From assembly GCF_026344005.1 (NCBI RefSeq), contig NZ_JAPKNH010000001.1:434001-498000 (forward strand): a DNA stretch of 64,000 nt, read 5' to 3'. This DNA is from Kaistia terrae (GTDB taxonomy: Bacteria > Pseudomonadota > Alphaproteobacteria > Rhizobiales > Kaistiaceae). Below the pieces are notes generated by a model that did not search any database, had not been told where the DNA came from, and saw nothing but the letters and a program-made list of their open reading frames with translations. Position numbers and translations under genes: made by a program. Positions 34,754 through 44,044 of the stretch are shown here, one piece after another (position 1 is the first letter of the stretch; every line of letters starts with the position of its first letter).

Positions 34754-37700
34754 ATGCGCCTCGACGAGTACCCATCGGCGCGCGCTCACCGGCCCCTCTA
34801 TGAGCGTCCGCCGCCAAGGCGACGCGGCTGGTCGCGCTTGCTGCTGCGTCTGCTCGGCGCGTTTGTCCTGCTCGTCGTCATCCTGTTTGGCACATTGGCC
34901 GCCATCGTCGCCTCAGGCCCCGTCGATCTCGACGCGGTGCGCGATCGCGTGCGCGCCTCGCTCGCCTCCCGGCTGGGCCCCGATTATGCGGTCAGCGTTG
35001 GCCGCGCGATGATCGATGTCGATCCGGTGCTCGGCCTCGTGGTTCAGATCGACGAGATCTCTGTTCGCGACCAGAGCCATGCCGTTGTCGGCAATGTGCC
35101 GGCGGCGCGGCTGGCGATCGATCCGCTCTCGCTGCTGCGCCTGCGCCTGGATATCAGCACCGTCGAAATCTCCGATGCCGACATCTCGCTGGTGCGGGCG
35201 CCTTCGGGCAGCATCTATCTCGGCACCGCCGAGACGATCCGCCGAGCCGAACCGACACCCGCCACGCCCAGCACCGGGCCGGCCACGGCGCAAACAGGCA
35301 ATGTGGCGGATGGCGGTTTTCCGGATCTGCTGCGGGCCATGCGGACCGTGAACGGAGCGCTCGATCCCGCCGTCGAGTTCGCGATTGCGCGTGGCTTCGA
35401 GCGCCTGTCGGTCGATGCCTCGACGATCCAGGTCTGGGATGCCGCCCAGATGCAGAAGCGGACCTTCGCCCACACCGATATCGCCTTGACGGTCGACCGT
35501 GACACGGGCGCCGTGAAGGCCAATTTCGACACCTCTGGCTATGCCGGGCGCTGGGCGGTCCAGGCCGAGCGGACCGTCGATTCCGACAACCAGGACCGCA
35601 ATCTCTCGCTCATCCTTTCGCAGCTGTCGCTGGCGGATATCAATCCCGCCCTTGGCCGCCCCGAAAGCATGCTGCAATCCAACGTGCCGATGTTCGGTCG
35701 CGCCACCGTCCGGCTAAACCCCGCCGGCGAGGTCCAGCACGCGACGCTGCGGCTCGATCTCGGCGCCGGCCATGTCATCTCCGGCCTCGGCAAGGATACC
35801 GTGTTGCTCGACGAGGCGACGGTGCGGCTGCGCTGGGATGTTCCCCAGCGCACCATCGTCATCGAGCCGTCCGCCTTCTTCTTCGGCGACACGCGCGCCG
35901 TCGTCGCTGGCGAGATCAAGCCGCTGACGGCGGAGGCGGACGGGCGCTATGGATTTGCGCTCGAGAGCCGCAACGCCGTGCTTTTCGCGCACGACGCCAA
36001 TGCGCCGCCAATCGTCGCCGACCGCATCTCGTTGGTCGGCACCGCCGATATCCCGGCCAAACGCATCGACTTCTCCGATGCGTCGATTACCACCGAGGGC
36101 GGATCGATCGCCGCCGCCGGTTCGGTCGGCTTCGATGGCGCCACGCCGTCGCTGGCGATGGCGGCTTCGTTCACGCCGATGGCCCTGTCCACCTTGAAGC
36201 AGATGTGGCCGCCCTTCCTCGCGGGCGGACCGCGCAAATGGGCCTATCAGCACATTACGGGCGGTACGCTGGAGGCTGGCCGTTTCGAGGCTTCTATCCC
36301 CGGCGGCGTGCTGTGGACGGGCGAGCGGGTGATCCTGCCGGAAGAATATATGCGCCTCGACATGCGCCTCGACGATGTTTCCTTCACCACCATCGGCACC
36401 GTTCCGATGGTGACGGGCGCCAGTGGCAATGCCGTGCTGGCGGGATCGACCTTCGGTGTCGACATCGAGAAGGGCCGTGTCGTCACGCCGCTCGGCAAGA
36501 CCGTCGACGTGACGGCGGGCGCGTTCGCGGTTTCCAATACGGCACCGCGCTTTCCCGACGCGCAGATAGAGATCCAGCTGGAAGGCGATGCGGGCGCGAT
36601 AGCCGAGATCGCCGACAGCGAGCCGGTTCTCGCCATGCAGCGCCGGTCGATCGACCCGGCCACGCTGTCCGGCAAGTCGCAGGCGACCGTGTCGATCAAG
36701 CTGCCGCTTCGGCCCGGCGTGACGCCGAGCGAGGTCGATTGGCGCGTCGGACTTACGACGACGAATTTTGCCAGCAGCGAGCCGATCGAGGGCAAGCTGA
36801 TCAAGAACGGCGCATTGTCGATGACGGCGACGCCCGAAGAGATGGAGATTCAGGGCAAGGCGACGATCAACGGCGTCCTCGCCTCGATCGACCTCTCCCA
36901 ACCGCTTGGCGATACCGATGGCGACGGCGTCACCGAGGCCGGGCGCCGCAAGGTCACGCTCAGCCTAGACGCGAAGGCGCGCAAGGCGCTCGGCATCGGC
37001 CTCGACAATGTCATCGGCGGCACGGTCGGCGCGATCGTTTCCGATCTGGGCGATGGCAGCAAGGCCCAGCGCTACGAACTGGACCTGAAGCAGGCGCGCC
37101 TCGTCCTGCAGGCGGTCGGCTGGTCGAAGGGCATCGGGGTTCCGGCCAAGCTGAGCTTCGATCTGCGTCCCACCGCCAACGGGTTCCTTGTCGAGAACAT
37201 GGTGGCGACGGGCGATGGCTTCGGCTTCCGGGGCAAGGCCGTGCTCGATTCCAAATACGGCCTCGTCTCGGCCGATCTGGACCGGCTGGCACTTCGCAAG
37301 GGCGACCAGATCTCGGTCAAGCTCAGCCGCAAGGGCAACGGCTATTCGATCGTCGCGCGCGGCGCTTCTTTCGATGTGCGTGGCCTGATTGCCCAGTACA
37401 AGGCCGCCGCCACCGGGCCGAGCGAGGATGCGGCCGATATCTCCATCGACGCCAAGGTCGAGACCCTGATCGGCTTCAACCAGGCGACCCTGTCGGGCGC
37501 GGCGATCGTGGTTCAGGCGCGTGGCGGCACGCTGCAAAAGGCCTCGCTGGAAGGCATGCTCGACAAGGGCGGCATCTCGATGAGCTTCGTCGACAGTGGC
37601 GACCAGGCTGACCTGCGGCTGAACTCGGGCGATGCGGGCAGCGTGTTCCGCTTCATCGACATCTACAACCGGATCGTCGGCGGAAGGCTGACGCTGACCG

Positions 37701-38200
37701 GCAAGCGGGCAGGGCCGTCCGGCTCGTTCTCCGGCGTTTTCGACGTCTGGAATTTCCGCATCGTCGACGAGCCGTCGATGAGCCGGCTGGTGTCGGCGAC
37801 GAACGGCACCGGGCCGGATGCGACCCGCACCGGGCTGAACCCGTCCAACGTCCCGTTCGACCGGATGCGGCTCGATTATACCAAGCGCGGTTCGATCGTC
37901 GTGATCGAGGACGCGACGCTGCGCGGCGCGTCGGTCGGCGCGACCTTCAACGGCACGCTGGACCTCGCCCGGCAGACGGTGTCGCTGGCCGGAACCTACT
38001 TGCCCGCCTATGCCTTCAACAATTTGTTCGGCAAGCTTCCCATCATCGGGCTCGCGCTCGGCGGCGGCAGCAAGGGCGGCCTGATCGGCGTGACCTTCAA
38101 GGTCGATGGCAAGCTGAGCGCGCCGAGCCTGATGATCAATCCGCTCTCGGCCATCACCCCCGGCATCTTCCGCAAGATTTTCGAATTTCCGGTCAACTGA
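34754..38200 (+). CDS. AsmA/YhdP-like giant envelope protein (DUF3971 type)
   Basis: 1148 residues. One N-terminal transmembrane helix (LLRLLGAFVLLVVILFGTLAAIVASG) is followed by a very long periplasmic region of repeated beta-strand segments: an AsmA-like start (DRVRASLASRLGPDYAVSVG), a middle DUF3971-like region, and an AsmA-like end (GSIVVIEDATLRGASVGATFNGTLDLARQTVSLAGTYLPAYAFN..LFGKLPIIG). Such proteins (YhdP, TamB, YdbH) form hydrophobic grooves bridging the two membranes and carry phospholipids to the outer membrane; that role is inferred. Single gene, start at the first ATG after a divergent bcp. Confidence 0.87.
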   Translation: MRLDEYPSARAHRPLYERPPPRRRGWSRLLLRLLGAFVLLVVILFGTLAAIVASGPVDLDAVRDRVRASLASRLGPDYAVSVGRAMIDVDPVLGLVVQIDEISVRDQSHAVVGNVPAARLAIDPLSLLRLRLDISTVEISDADISLVRAPSGSIYLGTAETIRRAEPTPATPSTGPATAQTGNVADGGFPDLLRAMRTVNGALDPAVEFAIARGFERLSVDASTIQVWDAAQMQKRTFAHTDIALTVDRDTGAVKANFDTSGYAGRWAVQAERTVDSDNQDRNLSLILSQLSLADINPALGRPESMLQSNVPMFGRATVRLNPAGEVQHATLRLDLGAGHVISGLGKDTVLLDEATVRLRWDVPQRTIVIEPSAFFFGDTRAVVAGEIKPLTAEADGRYGFALESRNAVLFAHDANAPPIVADRISLVGTADIPAKRIDFSDASITTEGGSIAAAGSVGFDGATPSLAMAASFTPMALSTLKQMWPPFLAGGPRKWAYQHITGGTLEAGRFEASIPGGVLWTGERVILPEEYMRLDMRLDDVSFTTIGTVPMVTGASGNAVLAGSTFGVDIEKGRVVTPLGKTVDVTAGAFAVSNTAPRFPDAQIEIQLEGDAGAIAEIADSEPVLAMQRRSIDPATLSGKSQATVSIKLPLRPGVTPSEVDWRVGLTTTNFASSEPIEGKLIKNGALSMTATPEEMEIQGKATINGVLASIDLSQPLGDTDGDGVTEAGRRKVTLSLDAKARKALGIGLDNVIGGTVGAIVSDLGDGSKAQRYELDLKQARLVLQAVGWSKGIGVPAKLSFDLRPTANGFLVENMVATGDGFGFRGKAVLDSKYGLVSADLDRLALRKGDQISVKLSRKGNGYSIVARGASFDVRGLIAQYKAAATGPSEDAADISIDAKVETLIGFNQATLSGAAIVVQARGGTLQKASLEGMLDKGGISMSFVDSGDQADLRLNSGDAGSVFRFIDIYNRIVGGRLTLTGKRAGPSGSFSGVFDVWNFRIVDEPSMSRLVSATNGTGPDATRTGLNPSNVPFDRMRLDYTKRGSIVVIEDATLRGASVGATFNGTLDLARQTVSLAGTYLPAYAFNNLFGKLPIIGLALGGGSKGGLIGVTFKVDGKLSAPSLMINPLSAITPGIFRKIFEFPVN

Positions 38201-38222
38201 GCGCGGGCCTGTTCGGCTGGAG

Positions 38223-38466
38223 CATCAGGTCGGGCGCGGGCTCGTTACGCCGGCAAGGTGTCGGATGTGAACGTCGGCCTCGGCGCCAGCTATACTTGGA
38301 ACGAGATCGAAAGGACGCGCCACGTCTCGCTGTCCGGCTTCTTCGAGACCGAAAAGGCTGATTACTCCGCCGGCACGACGCAGATCTTCGGCGAAGTCGG
38401 CTATGACGTCGCGGTCAGCGCCGCGACGACGATCGAGCCGTTCGCAGGTCGCGACCGACGGCTATA
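38223..38466 (+). pseudogene. remnant of an autotransporter beta-barrel
   Basis: An 80-codon stretch reads like part of the C-terminal autotransporter barrel: VGAGLRYAGKVSDVNVGLGA, SYTWNEIERTRHVSLSGFF, ADYSAGTTQIFGEVGYDVAV, TTIEPFAG, then runs out of frame and stops (RDRRL). The N-terminal passenger, most of the barrel and the final strand are missing. There is no ribosome-binding site, so it is a dead fragment. Confidence 0.7.
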
Positions 38467-38578
38467 GCGAGACGGGCGGTTCGGCTGCACGGGCTCCCGG
38501 ATCAAGTCCGGGATGACGCCGAGATGATGATCATTGGCTTGGCAATCCGGCCGGAGCGCTTGTCTTGCGGAGCAACAG

Positions 38579-38606
38579 AAAAGGCGGCGCAGTTGCCTGC
38601 GCCGCC
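38579..38606 (-). terminator. intrinsic terminator after tyrS
   Basis: Minus strand: 10-bp stem GGCGGCGCAG / CTGCGCCGCC with a 4-base loop, followed by TTTTCTGTT; 26 bases past the tyrS stop. Confidence 0.88.
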
Positions 38607-38631
38607 TCGAATTCTCATATCGACCGATTGA

Positions 38632-39885
38632 TCAGACCGGACGAACCAGAATGTGCTTCTTGCGGCCGAGCGACAGCTTGACGACGCCTTCCGCCGTCAG
38701 CGCGTCCGGGCCGACCAAGACCTTCTCGTCGGTCACGGCCTGATCGTTGACGCGCAATCCGCCGCCCTTGATCTGGCGGCGGGCTTCGCCGTTGGAGGCG
38801 ACGAGGCCGGCCTGGACGAACAGCGACAGTATGCCGAGGCCGTTGGCGAAGTCGGACTGGGCCACCTCGATCGTCGGCAGGTTTTCCGCCAGCGCCCCTT
38901 CTTCAAACGTCCGGCGGGCGGTCTCAGCCGCTTCGTCAGCGGCAGCGCGGCCATGCGCCAGCGCCGTCACTTCGGTGGCGAGGATCTTCTTCGCCTCGTT
39001 GATGTCGGAGCCGCCCAGCGCTGCCAGGCGGGCGATCTCGTCCAGCGGCAGCTCGGTGTAGAGCTTCAGGAAGCGCTCGACGTCGCCGTCCTCGGTGTTG
39101 CGCCAGAACTGCCAGAACTCGTAGGAGCCCAGCATGTCGGCGTTGAGCCAGACCGCGCCATTCGCCGTCTTGCCCATCTTGGCGCCGGACGAGGTGGTCA
39201 GCAGGGGGGTGGTCAGCGCGTAAAATTGCTTGTCGAGCATGCGGTGGCCGAGCTCGATGCCGTTGACGATGTTGCCCCACTGGTCGGAGCCACCCATCTG
39301 CAGCGTCACGTCATGGCGCTGGTTCAGCTCGACGAAGTCGTAGGCCTGCAGGATCATGTAGTTGAATTCGAGGAAGGACAGCGACTGCTCGCGGTCGAGG
39401 CGCGTCTTCACCGAATCGAAGGAGAGCATGCGGTTGACCGAGAAGTGCCGGCCGACATCGCGCAGGAAGTCGATGTAGTGCAGGCCGTTCAGCCACTCGG
39501 CATTGTTGGCCATGATGGCCGGGCGCTCGGCGCGCTCGAAATCGATGTAGTTGGCGAACACCTTGCGGATGCCGACGAGGTTCTCGTCGATCATCTCGTC
39601 GGTCAGCAGCTTGCGCGCTTCGTCCTTGAAGGACGGGTCGCCGATGCGCGTGGTGCCGCCGCCCATCAGCGCCAGGGGGCGATGGCCGGTCTTCTGCATC
39701 CAGCGCAGCATCATGATCTGCATCAGCGAGCCGACATGCAGGCTCTTCGCCGTGGCGTCGAAGCCGATATAGCCGGTGACCGTCTCCGTCGCGAAGCGGC
39801 GATCGAGCGCCTCGCTATCCGAGCACTGGTGGACGAAGCCACGCTCGGTCAGGATCTGCATCAACTCGGACTTGAAGGCGCTCAT
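38632..39885 (-). CDS. tyrS: tyrosyl-tRNA synthetase
   Basis: Class Ic synthetase charging tRNA-Tyr. 417 residues. HIGH-like motif HVGS ([20 protein letters not shown]), tyrosine-binding QAYDFVELN and [17 protein letters not shown]-like GAKMGKT, and a C-terminal S4 RNA-binding domain ([27 protein letters not shown]). It belongs to the TyrRS type with Gly at the third KMSKS position. It lies downstream of the DAHP synthase gene in the same direction, linking aromatic supply and use, though a repeat (39980-40026) separates them. Confidence 0.97.
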   Translation of the reverse strand: MSAFKSELMQILTERGFVHQCSDSEALDRRFATETVTGYIGFDATAKSLHVGSLMQIMMLRWMQKTGHRPLALMGGGTTRIGDPSFKDEARKLLTDEMIDENLVGIRKVFANYIDFERAERPAIMANNAEWLNGLHYIDFLRDVGRHFSVNRMLSFDSVKTRLDREQSLSFLEFNYMILQAYDFVELNQRHDVTLQMGGSDQWGNIVNGIELGHRMLDKQFYALTTPLLTTSSGAKMGKTANGAVWLNADMLGSYEFWQFWRNTEDGDVERFLKLYTELPLDEIARLAALGGSDINEAKKILATEVTALAHGRAAADEAAETARRTFEEGALAENLPTIEVAQSDFANGLGILSLFVQAGLVASNGEARRQIKGGGLRVNDQAVTDEKVLVGPDALTAEGVVKLSLGRKKHILVRPV

Positions 39886-39979
39886 GACAGCCGGACCTTT
39901 GGAATTGTTTTGGGATTGGCCGGCTTTCTAGCAGCCGGGCCGGGAAATTTCACCCTCAAGGCGAAATTTCCCGGGCAGA

Positions 39980-40026
39980 AGCATTTTCGAGCGAAGCGGG
40001 TACCGGTTCGCGTGAGAACACGCGAG
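39980..40026. repeat. palindromic element typical of Hyphomicrobiales, family E
   Basis: gcattttcgagcgaagcggg, then taccggttcgcgtgagaaca. This is the core of a widely dispersed repeat in rhizobial genomes. A diverged copy is at 7865-7910. Confidence 0.7.
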
Positions 40027-40036
40027 CCGGCAAGCT

Positions 40037-41104
40037 TCAGGCGGCGCGACGAGCCTTGGCGCGGCGCGCCTCTACGGATGCGGCAAGCCGCTCCAGTACG
40101 TCGACCGTGGTGTCCCAGTCGATGCAGCCATCGGTGATGCTCTGGCCGTACACCAGAGGCTGGCCTTCGACCAGATCCTGACGGCCGGCAACAAGATTGC
40201 TCTCGACCATCACACCCATGATGCGGCTGTCTCCTGCCTCGACCTGACGAGCGATGTCGTCGACGACGATCGGCTGGTTTTCCGGCTTCTTCGACGAATT
40301 GGCATGGCTGGCGTCGATCATGATCTTCGGCGAGATACCGGCCTTTTCGGATGCCTTGGCGGCCTCTTCGACGCTGGCGGCGTCATAATTGGTCGATTTT
40401 CCGCCGCGCAGGATGATGTGGCAGTCCTCGTTGCCGGAAGTCGTCGCGATCGCCGAGCGGCCGCTCTTGGTCACAGCGAGAAAATGATGCGGCTCGGATG
40501 CCGAGAGAACCGCATCGAGCGCGATCTTCACATTGCCATCCGTGCCGTTCTTGAAGCCGACGGCGCAGGAAAGGCCGGAAGCCAGTTCGCGGTGCACCTG
40601 GCTCTCGGTCGTGCGCGCGCCGATGGCGCCCCAGCCGACGAGATCGGCGAAATATTGCGGCGTCGTCATGTCGAGGAATTCCGAGCCGGCCGGCACGCCG
40701 AGATCGTTGATCTCGAGCAGCAGGTTGCGCGCAATCCGCAGGCCCTTGTCGATCTCGAAGCTGCCGTCGAGGTCCGGATCGTTGATCAGGCCCTTCCAGC
40801 CGACGGTCGTGCGCGGCTTCTCGAAATACACCCGCATGATGATCTCAAGCCGATCGGCGAGATAGGGGCGGATTTCGGCAAGCCGGCGCGCGTAGTCCAT
40901 GGCGGCGACGGGATCGTGGATCGAGCAGGGGCCGATGACGACGGCGAGGCGGTCGTCGGTGCCGTGCAGGATGTTGTGCAGGGCGGTACGGGCGTTGGTA
41001 ACCGTCTCGCTGGCCGTCTCTGTGCGCGGGATTTCCCGCATCACCTGCTCTGGCGTCGAGAGTTCTTTCAATTCGCGGATGCGGAGGTCGTCTGTGGTCA
41101 ACAC
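40037..41104 (-). CDS. aroG: class I DAHP synthase (3-deoxy-7-phosphoheptulonate synthase)
   Basis: First enzyme of the shikimate pathway, joining phosphoenolpyruvate and erythrose-4-phosphate. 355 residues, E. coli AroF/G/H type. Motifs: VVIGPCSIHDP (metal-binding Cys about 59), MRVYFEKPRTTVGWKGLINDP, GARTTESQVHRELASGLS, GFKNGTDGN, IMIDASHANSSKKP. The allosteric class (Phe/Tyr/Trp) cannot be read with certainty, so the symbol is generic. A terminator-like hairpin and a short leader frame lie in front of it. Confidence 0.94.
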   Translation of the reverse strand: MLTTDDLRIRELKELSTPEQVMREIPRTETASETVTNARTALHNILHGTDDRLAVVIGPCSIHDPVAAMDYARRLAEIRPYLADRLEIIMRVYFEKPRTTVGWKGLINDPDLDGSFEIDKGLRIARNLLLEINDLGVPAGSEFLDMTTPQYFADLVGWGAIGARTTESQVHRELASGLSCAVGFKNGTDGNVKIALDAVLSASEPHHFLAVTKSGRSAIATTSGNEDCHIILRGGKSTNYDAASVEEAAKASEKAGISPKIMIDASHANSSKKPENQPIVVDDIARQVEAGDSRIMGVMVESNLVAGRQDLVEGQPLVYGQSITDGCIDWDTTVDVLERLAASVEARRAKARRAA

Positions 41105-41145
41105 GGGTCATGGCTCCTTGGAAAATGGACCCACCCGGCGGCATA

Positions 41146-41222
41146 AAAAAAGCCGCCAGGTGTCTGGCGGCTTCGGGACAATTTGCGGTTTTTTAGACCG
41201 CGCGCACCCCTACCTCCGCCAT
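41146..41222 (-). promoter_or_regulatory. attenuator-like leader of the DAHP synthase gene
   Basis: Between the divergent promoter region and the gene, the minus strand carries a perfect 10-bp hairpin (AAGCCGCCAG / CTGGCGGCTT, 3-base loop) followed by seven T residues: a textbook intrinsic terminator 42 bases before the coding start. Upstream lies a 9-codon frame with start and stop, MAEVGVRAV (41222-41193). TGGCGG at its start can pair with CCGCCA of the terminator's 5' arm, giving an alternative antiterminator. The leader frame has no Phe, Tyr or Trp codon. Confidence 0.6.
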
Positions 41223-41415
41223 TGTGAGCGGATAGCTAAAGTACCAAGCGTAGGTGGCGACGGCGAAAGTCATGACAGCGCATATAGATCAGCGAAATCG
41301 GTTTGTCACGTGGCAGATCGGCGGATCGCACGAAAGAGGGCGACTGTTGCCGATCTGCTCTTTGCCGAAGCGTGACTTGCGGCTATCCCGGATTAGAACA
41401 GTTCCGGGGGAACCT

Positions 41416-42531
41416 ATGCGCAGAACCGTCGTTGTCGGGCTCATGAGTGGAACGTCGATGGATGGCGTCGACGCGGCCTTGATCGCGACCGACGGCGAAG
41501 AGGTCGAAGCTTTCGGCCCAACCTATTTCCGGCCCTATGCGCCGGACGAGCGCGCTGTACTGCGGACGGCGCTGAAGGCAGCCGTCGAGTTGAATCATCG
41601 CGATGCGCGCCCTGGCATCTTGGTCGAGGCGGAGCGGATCGTTACCGAGGCGCATGCCGAGGCCGTCGAGGCGCTTTTGGCGCGGCAGGACGTGGATGCT
41701 CCCCGCGTGACGCTTGTCGGCTTTCATGGCCAGACCGTTTTTCACGCGCCGAACCGCAAGCTGACGATCCAGATCGGCGATGGCGCGGCGCTGTCGCATC
41801 GGCTTGGCATTCCCGTCGTCTATGATTTTCGCGCGGCCGATGTCGCGGCCGGCGGGCAGGGGGCGCCGCTGGTGCCGATCTTCCATGCCGCCCTGGTGCG
41901 CGCCGCCGGCCTCAGGGGCGATGTCGCGGTGGTCAATATCGGCGGTGTCGGCAATGTCACGCGGATCGGCGCCGATGGTTCGATCGTCGCTTTCGACACC
42001 GGCCCCGGCAATGCGCTCATCGACGATCTCGTTCGCGAACGGACGGGCGAGGCGATGGATCGCGGTGGCGCGCTTTCGTCCGCCGGCACCGTGCAAAAGC
42101 AATCCCTGGCGGAGCTGATGGACAATCCCTGGTTCGACCTGGCTCCGCCGAAATCGCTCGACCGCGACGCCTTTTCGCGAGAGGCCGTCGCGCGCCTGTC
42201 GACCGCCGATGCAGCGGCCACTTTGGCTGCCTTCACCGCTGAGACCATCGCCCGTGCCGTTGCGCTGGCCGGTGGCGCCGACGACATCATCGTCTGCGGT
42301 GGCGGCGCGCATAATCCCGCCATCCTGCGCCTGCTTGCCGAGGCCAGCGGCGCCAACGTGACAACCGCCGATGCACTCGGCTGGTCGGGCGACTTCATGG
42401 AGGCGCAGGCCTTCGCCTATCTCGCCGCCCGCAGCGTCGCCGGCCTGCCGCTCAGCCTTCCGGAAACCACCGGTGTTCCGCATCCCATGCCGGGCGGTGT
42501 CCTGGCCCAGCCGGGAGCGCTGACGCGATGA
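41416..42531 (+). CDS. anmK: anhydro-N-acetylmuramic acid kinase
   Basis: Recycles cell-wall 1,6-anhydroMurNAc to MurNAc-6-phosphate with ATP. 371 residues of the ASKHA fold: N-terminal VVVGLMSGTSMDGVDAALI, the middle GFHGQTVFHAPNRKLTIQIGDGAALSHRLGIPVVYDFRAADVAAGGQGAPLVP, and the FDTGPGNALIDDL and VCGGGAHNPAIL motifs. The ATG at 41416 begins the conserved region and has GGGGGA upstream; longer in-frame starts are noncoding in character. Near tyrS, as in other rhizobia. Confidence 0.96.
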   Translation: MRRTVVVGLMSGTSMDGVDAALIATDGEEVEAFGPTYFRPYAPDERAVLRTALKAAVELNHRDARPGILVEAERIVTEAHAEAVEALLARQDVDAPRVTLVGFHGQTVFHAPNRKLTIQIGDGAALSHRLGIPVVYDFRAADVAAGGQGAPLVPIFHAALVRAAGLRGDVAVVNIGGVGNVTRIGADGSIVAFDTGPGNALIDDLVRERTGEAMDRGGALSSAGTVQKQSLAELMDNPWFDLAPPKSLDRDAFSREAVARLSTADAAATLAAFTAETIARAVALAGGADDIIVCGGGAHNPAILRLLAEASGANVTTADALGWSGDFMEAQAFAYLAARSVAGLPLSLPETTGVPHPMPGGVLAQPGALTR

Positions 42532-42592
42532 GCCAACGCATCGCCGCCCCTGCGCGCCCATCCTTTCCCTTTTCTCCCGAGGAGTCGTCCGT

Positions 42593-43351
42593 ATGCGCAA
42601 TCGTCTGCTGAAGTATGGTGCTCTGTTGATGGTCGGCGCCGCGCTGGCCGTGCCGCTGGTGGCCTCGGCGCAGGCGGCGCCTGCCGTTGCGCCGCCTGCC
42701 GCGCAGGAGCCCGTGGCGGGTGCCGCGCCCGCGGCAAAGGTCGCGCCCAAGAAGGTGATTGCCAAGGTCACCAAGACCGCGCCGCGCGTCGCGCGCGACC
42801 CGCAGATCTATCTTTTCCGTGGCCTCGCCAACGTCTTCTCGCTCGGCATGGACGACATGTCGAAGGAGCTGACCGCGCAGGGCATTCCCAACAAGGTTCT
42901 CAACCACGCCAATTGGCCGAGGATTGCCGCGGAGATCACCGCCAAGTACAAGGCCAATCCGAAGTCCACCCGCCCGATCGTGCTGGTCGGCCATTCACTC
43001 GGCGCCAATGCCGTTCTGATCATGGGCCAGCAGCTCGCCCGCAACGGCGTGCCGGTTGATCTGGTCGTCACCTTCGATCCCACGACCAAGGGCCCCATCG
43101 CGCCCGGCGTGCGGCGCTATCTGAACCTCTATCAGTCCAACAATGGCTGGGCCGAGGCGCTGGACGTGCCGGAGGGCGCCGGCAAGCGCGTGGTCAATTC
43201 CGACGTCCGCAAGCGCGCCGACATCAAGACGGTGTCGCATTTCGACATCGAGAAGAACCGCGTGCTGCATCAGCAGGTGGTGTCGGAGATTGCCCGCCTG
43301 GTGGGAACGCGGGTCAAGCCGCAGAACCCGTCCAAAGCCGGAACGATGTGA
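42593..43351 (+). CDS. exported alpha/beta-hydrolase-like protein
   Basis: 252 residues: signal peptide (LLKYGALLMVGAALAVPLVASAQA), an Ala/Pro-rich linker (about 27-65), then an alpha/beta-hydrolase core with RPIVLVGHSLGANAVL (nucleophile Ser about 145), VVTFDPTTKG (Asp about 162) and a late SHFDIEKN His. Related to secreted lipase/thioesterase-like proteins of rhizobia with no assigned substrate. GAGGAG lies before the start, 62 bases after anmK, so it is probably cotranscribed. Confidence 0.85.
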   Translation: MRNRLLKYGALLMVGAALAVPLVASAQAAPAVAPPAAQEPVAGAAPAAKVAPKKVIAKVTKTAPRVARDPQIYLFRGLANVFSLGMDDMSKELTAQGIPNKVLNHANWPRIAAEITAKYKANPKSTRPIVLVGHSLGANAVLIMGQQLARNGVPVDLVVTFDPTTKGPIAPGVRRYLNLYQSNNGWAEALDVPEGAGKRVVNSDVRKRADIKTVSHFDIEKNRVLHQQVVSEIARLVGTRVKPQNPSKAGTM

Positions 43352-43484
43352 GGCGCCGGCTCGTCGCGGATCCGTTTGGCGTCGCCCGAGCGGTTGAACT
43401 CTCCGGTTCGTCGCCGGGTGGCTGGCTCACTCGACAACGCTGACAGGCGTGAGTTCGAGCGGCTGTCAGTACTGAGTGAACTAA

Positions 43485-43518
43485 AAAAGGGCTCCCTCGG
43501 CGGAGCCCTTTTCTTTTT
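43485..43518 (+). terminator. intrinsic terminator after the exported hydrolase
   Basis: 11-bp stem AAAAGGGCTCC / GGAGCCCTTTT, 6-base loop, then CTTTTTG. Confidence 0.88.
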
Positions 43519-44044
43519 GTGGCGTCGAGCCGGCCTTGCCCGTATCGAGGCGCCAATGCCCGACTGTGCGGGTGGGGGCGTTGGTGGCGGGAGACCGGCG
43601 GCAACCCGGGCCCATTGCGAATCAGAGGCGTTTTAGGCGAGCGCAGAATCGACCCCGCCGACGCTTCCCAGGCGGATATTCGACGACCAGACTTTAGCAG
43701 TGCTTCAAATCCCCCCTGCTAGTGCCGCCTTATAGATCGGGTGGCATTGTTCGCCAGGTTCGCAATCAAAATTTGCGCGAGAACCGATTGCATTTTCGAA
43801 GGGCATCTCAACCTATGATAGGGATGAAATTCTCGTTTTCCTGCAAGGAGCTGCTGTCCAATTGCTAAGGGTAACAACTAGTATTAAGTGATAAGTGTAT
43901 ATTGACCCTGCGTCACTTGTAGATTGGTGATGCTATTTGGCAACGGTTTAACTCCGTGCGCTGCGCTAGCTTTCGTGCACCAGGCGGTGGGGGCCAAGAT
44001 GGTCGTTCGCCCGGAGCATTTCTTTTGAGCGCAGGGGCTCCTTG
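43519..44044. other. A+T-richer leader region of the first Omp25/31-like gene
   Basis: No gene. From about 43740 the sequence becomes markedly A+T-richer (caattgctaagggtaac, tattaagtgataagtgta), as expected for a strong, regulated outer-membrane-protein promoter. A TTG-rich stretch near 43890-43905 may be the promoter; no exact -35/-10 was assigned. Confidence 0.4.

Larger units (their letters stand above)
38201..38631. other. intergenic region with gene remnant, repeat and terminator
   Basis: It contains the autotransporter remnant (38223-38466), a short repeat of family D (cccggatcaagtccgggatg, 38497-38516) and the tyrS terminator. Nothing else was seen. Confidence 0.6.

Noticed and set aside
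43376-43722. Overlapping frames after the exported hydrolase
   Set aside because: They cross the intrinsic terminator at 43485-43518 and have no ribosome-binding site or recognisable protein.
43640-43740. Possible tRNA (cttcaaatcccccctgc resembles a T-arm)
   Set aside because: No matching acceptor stem, D-arm or anticodon arm at the right distances.
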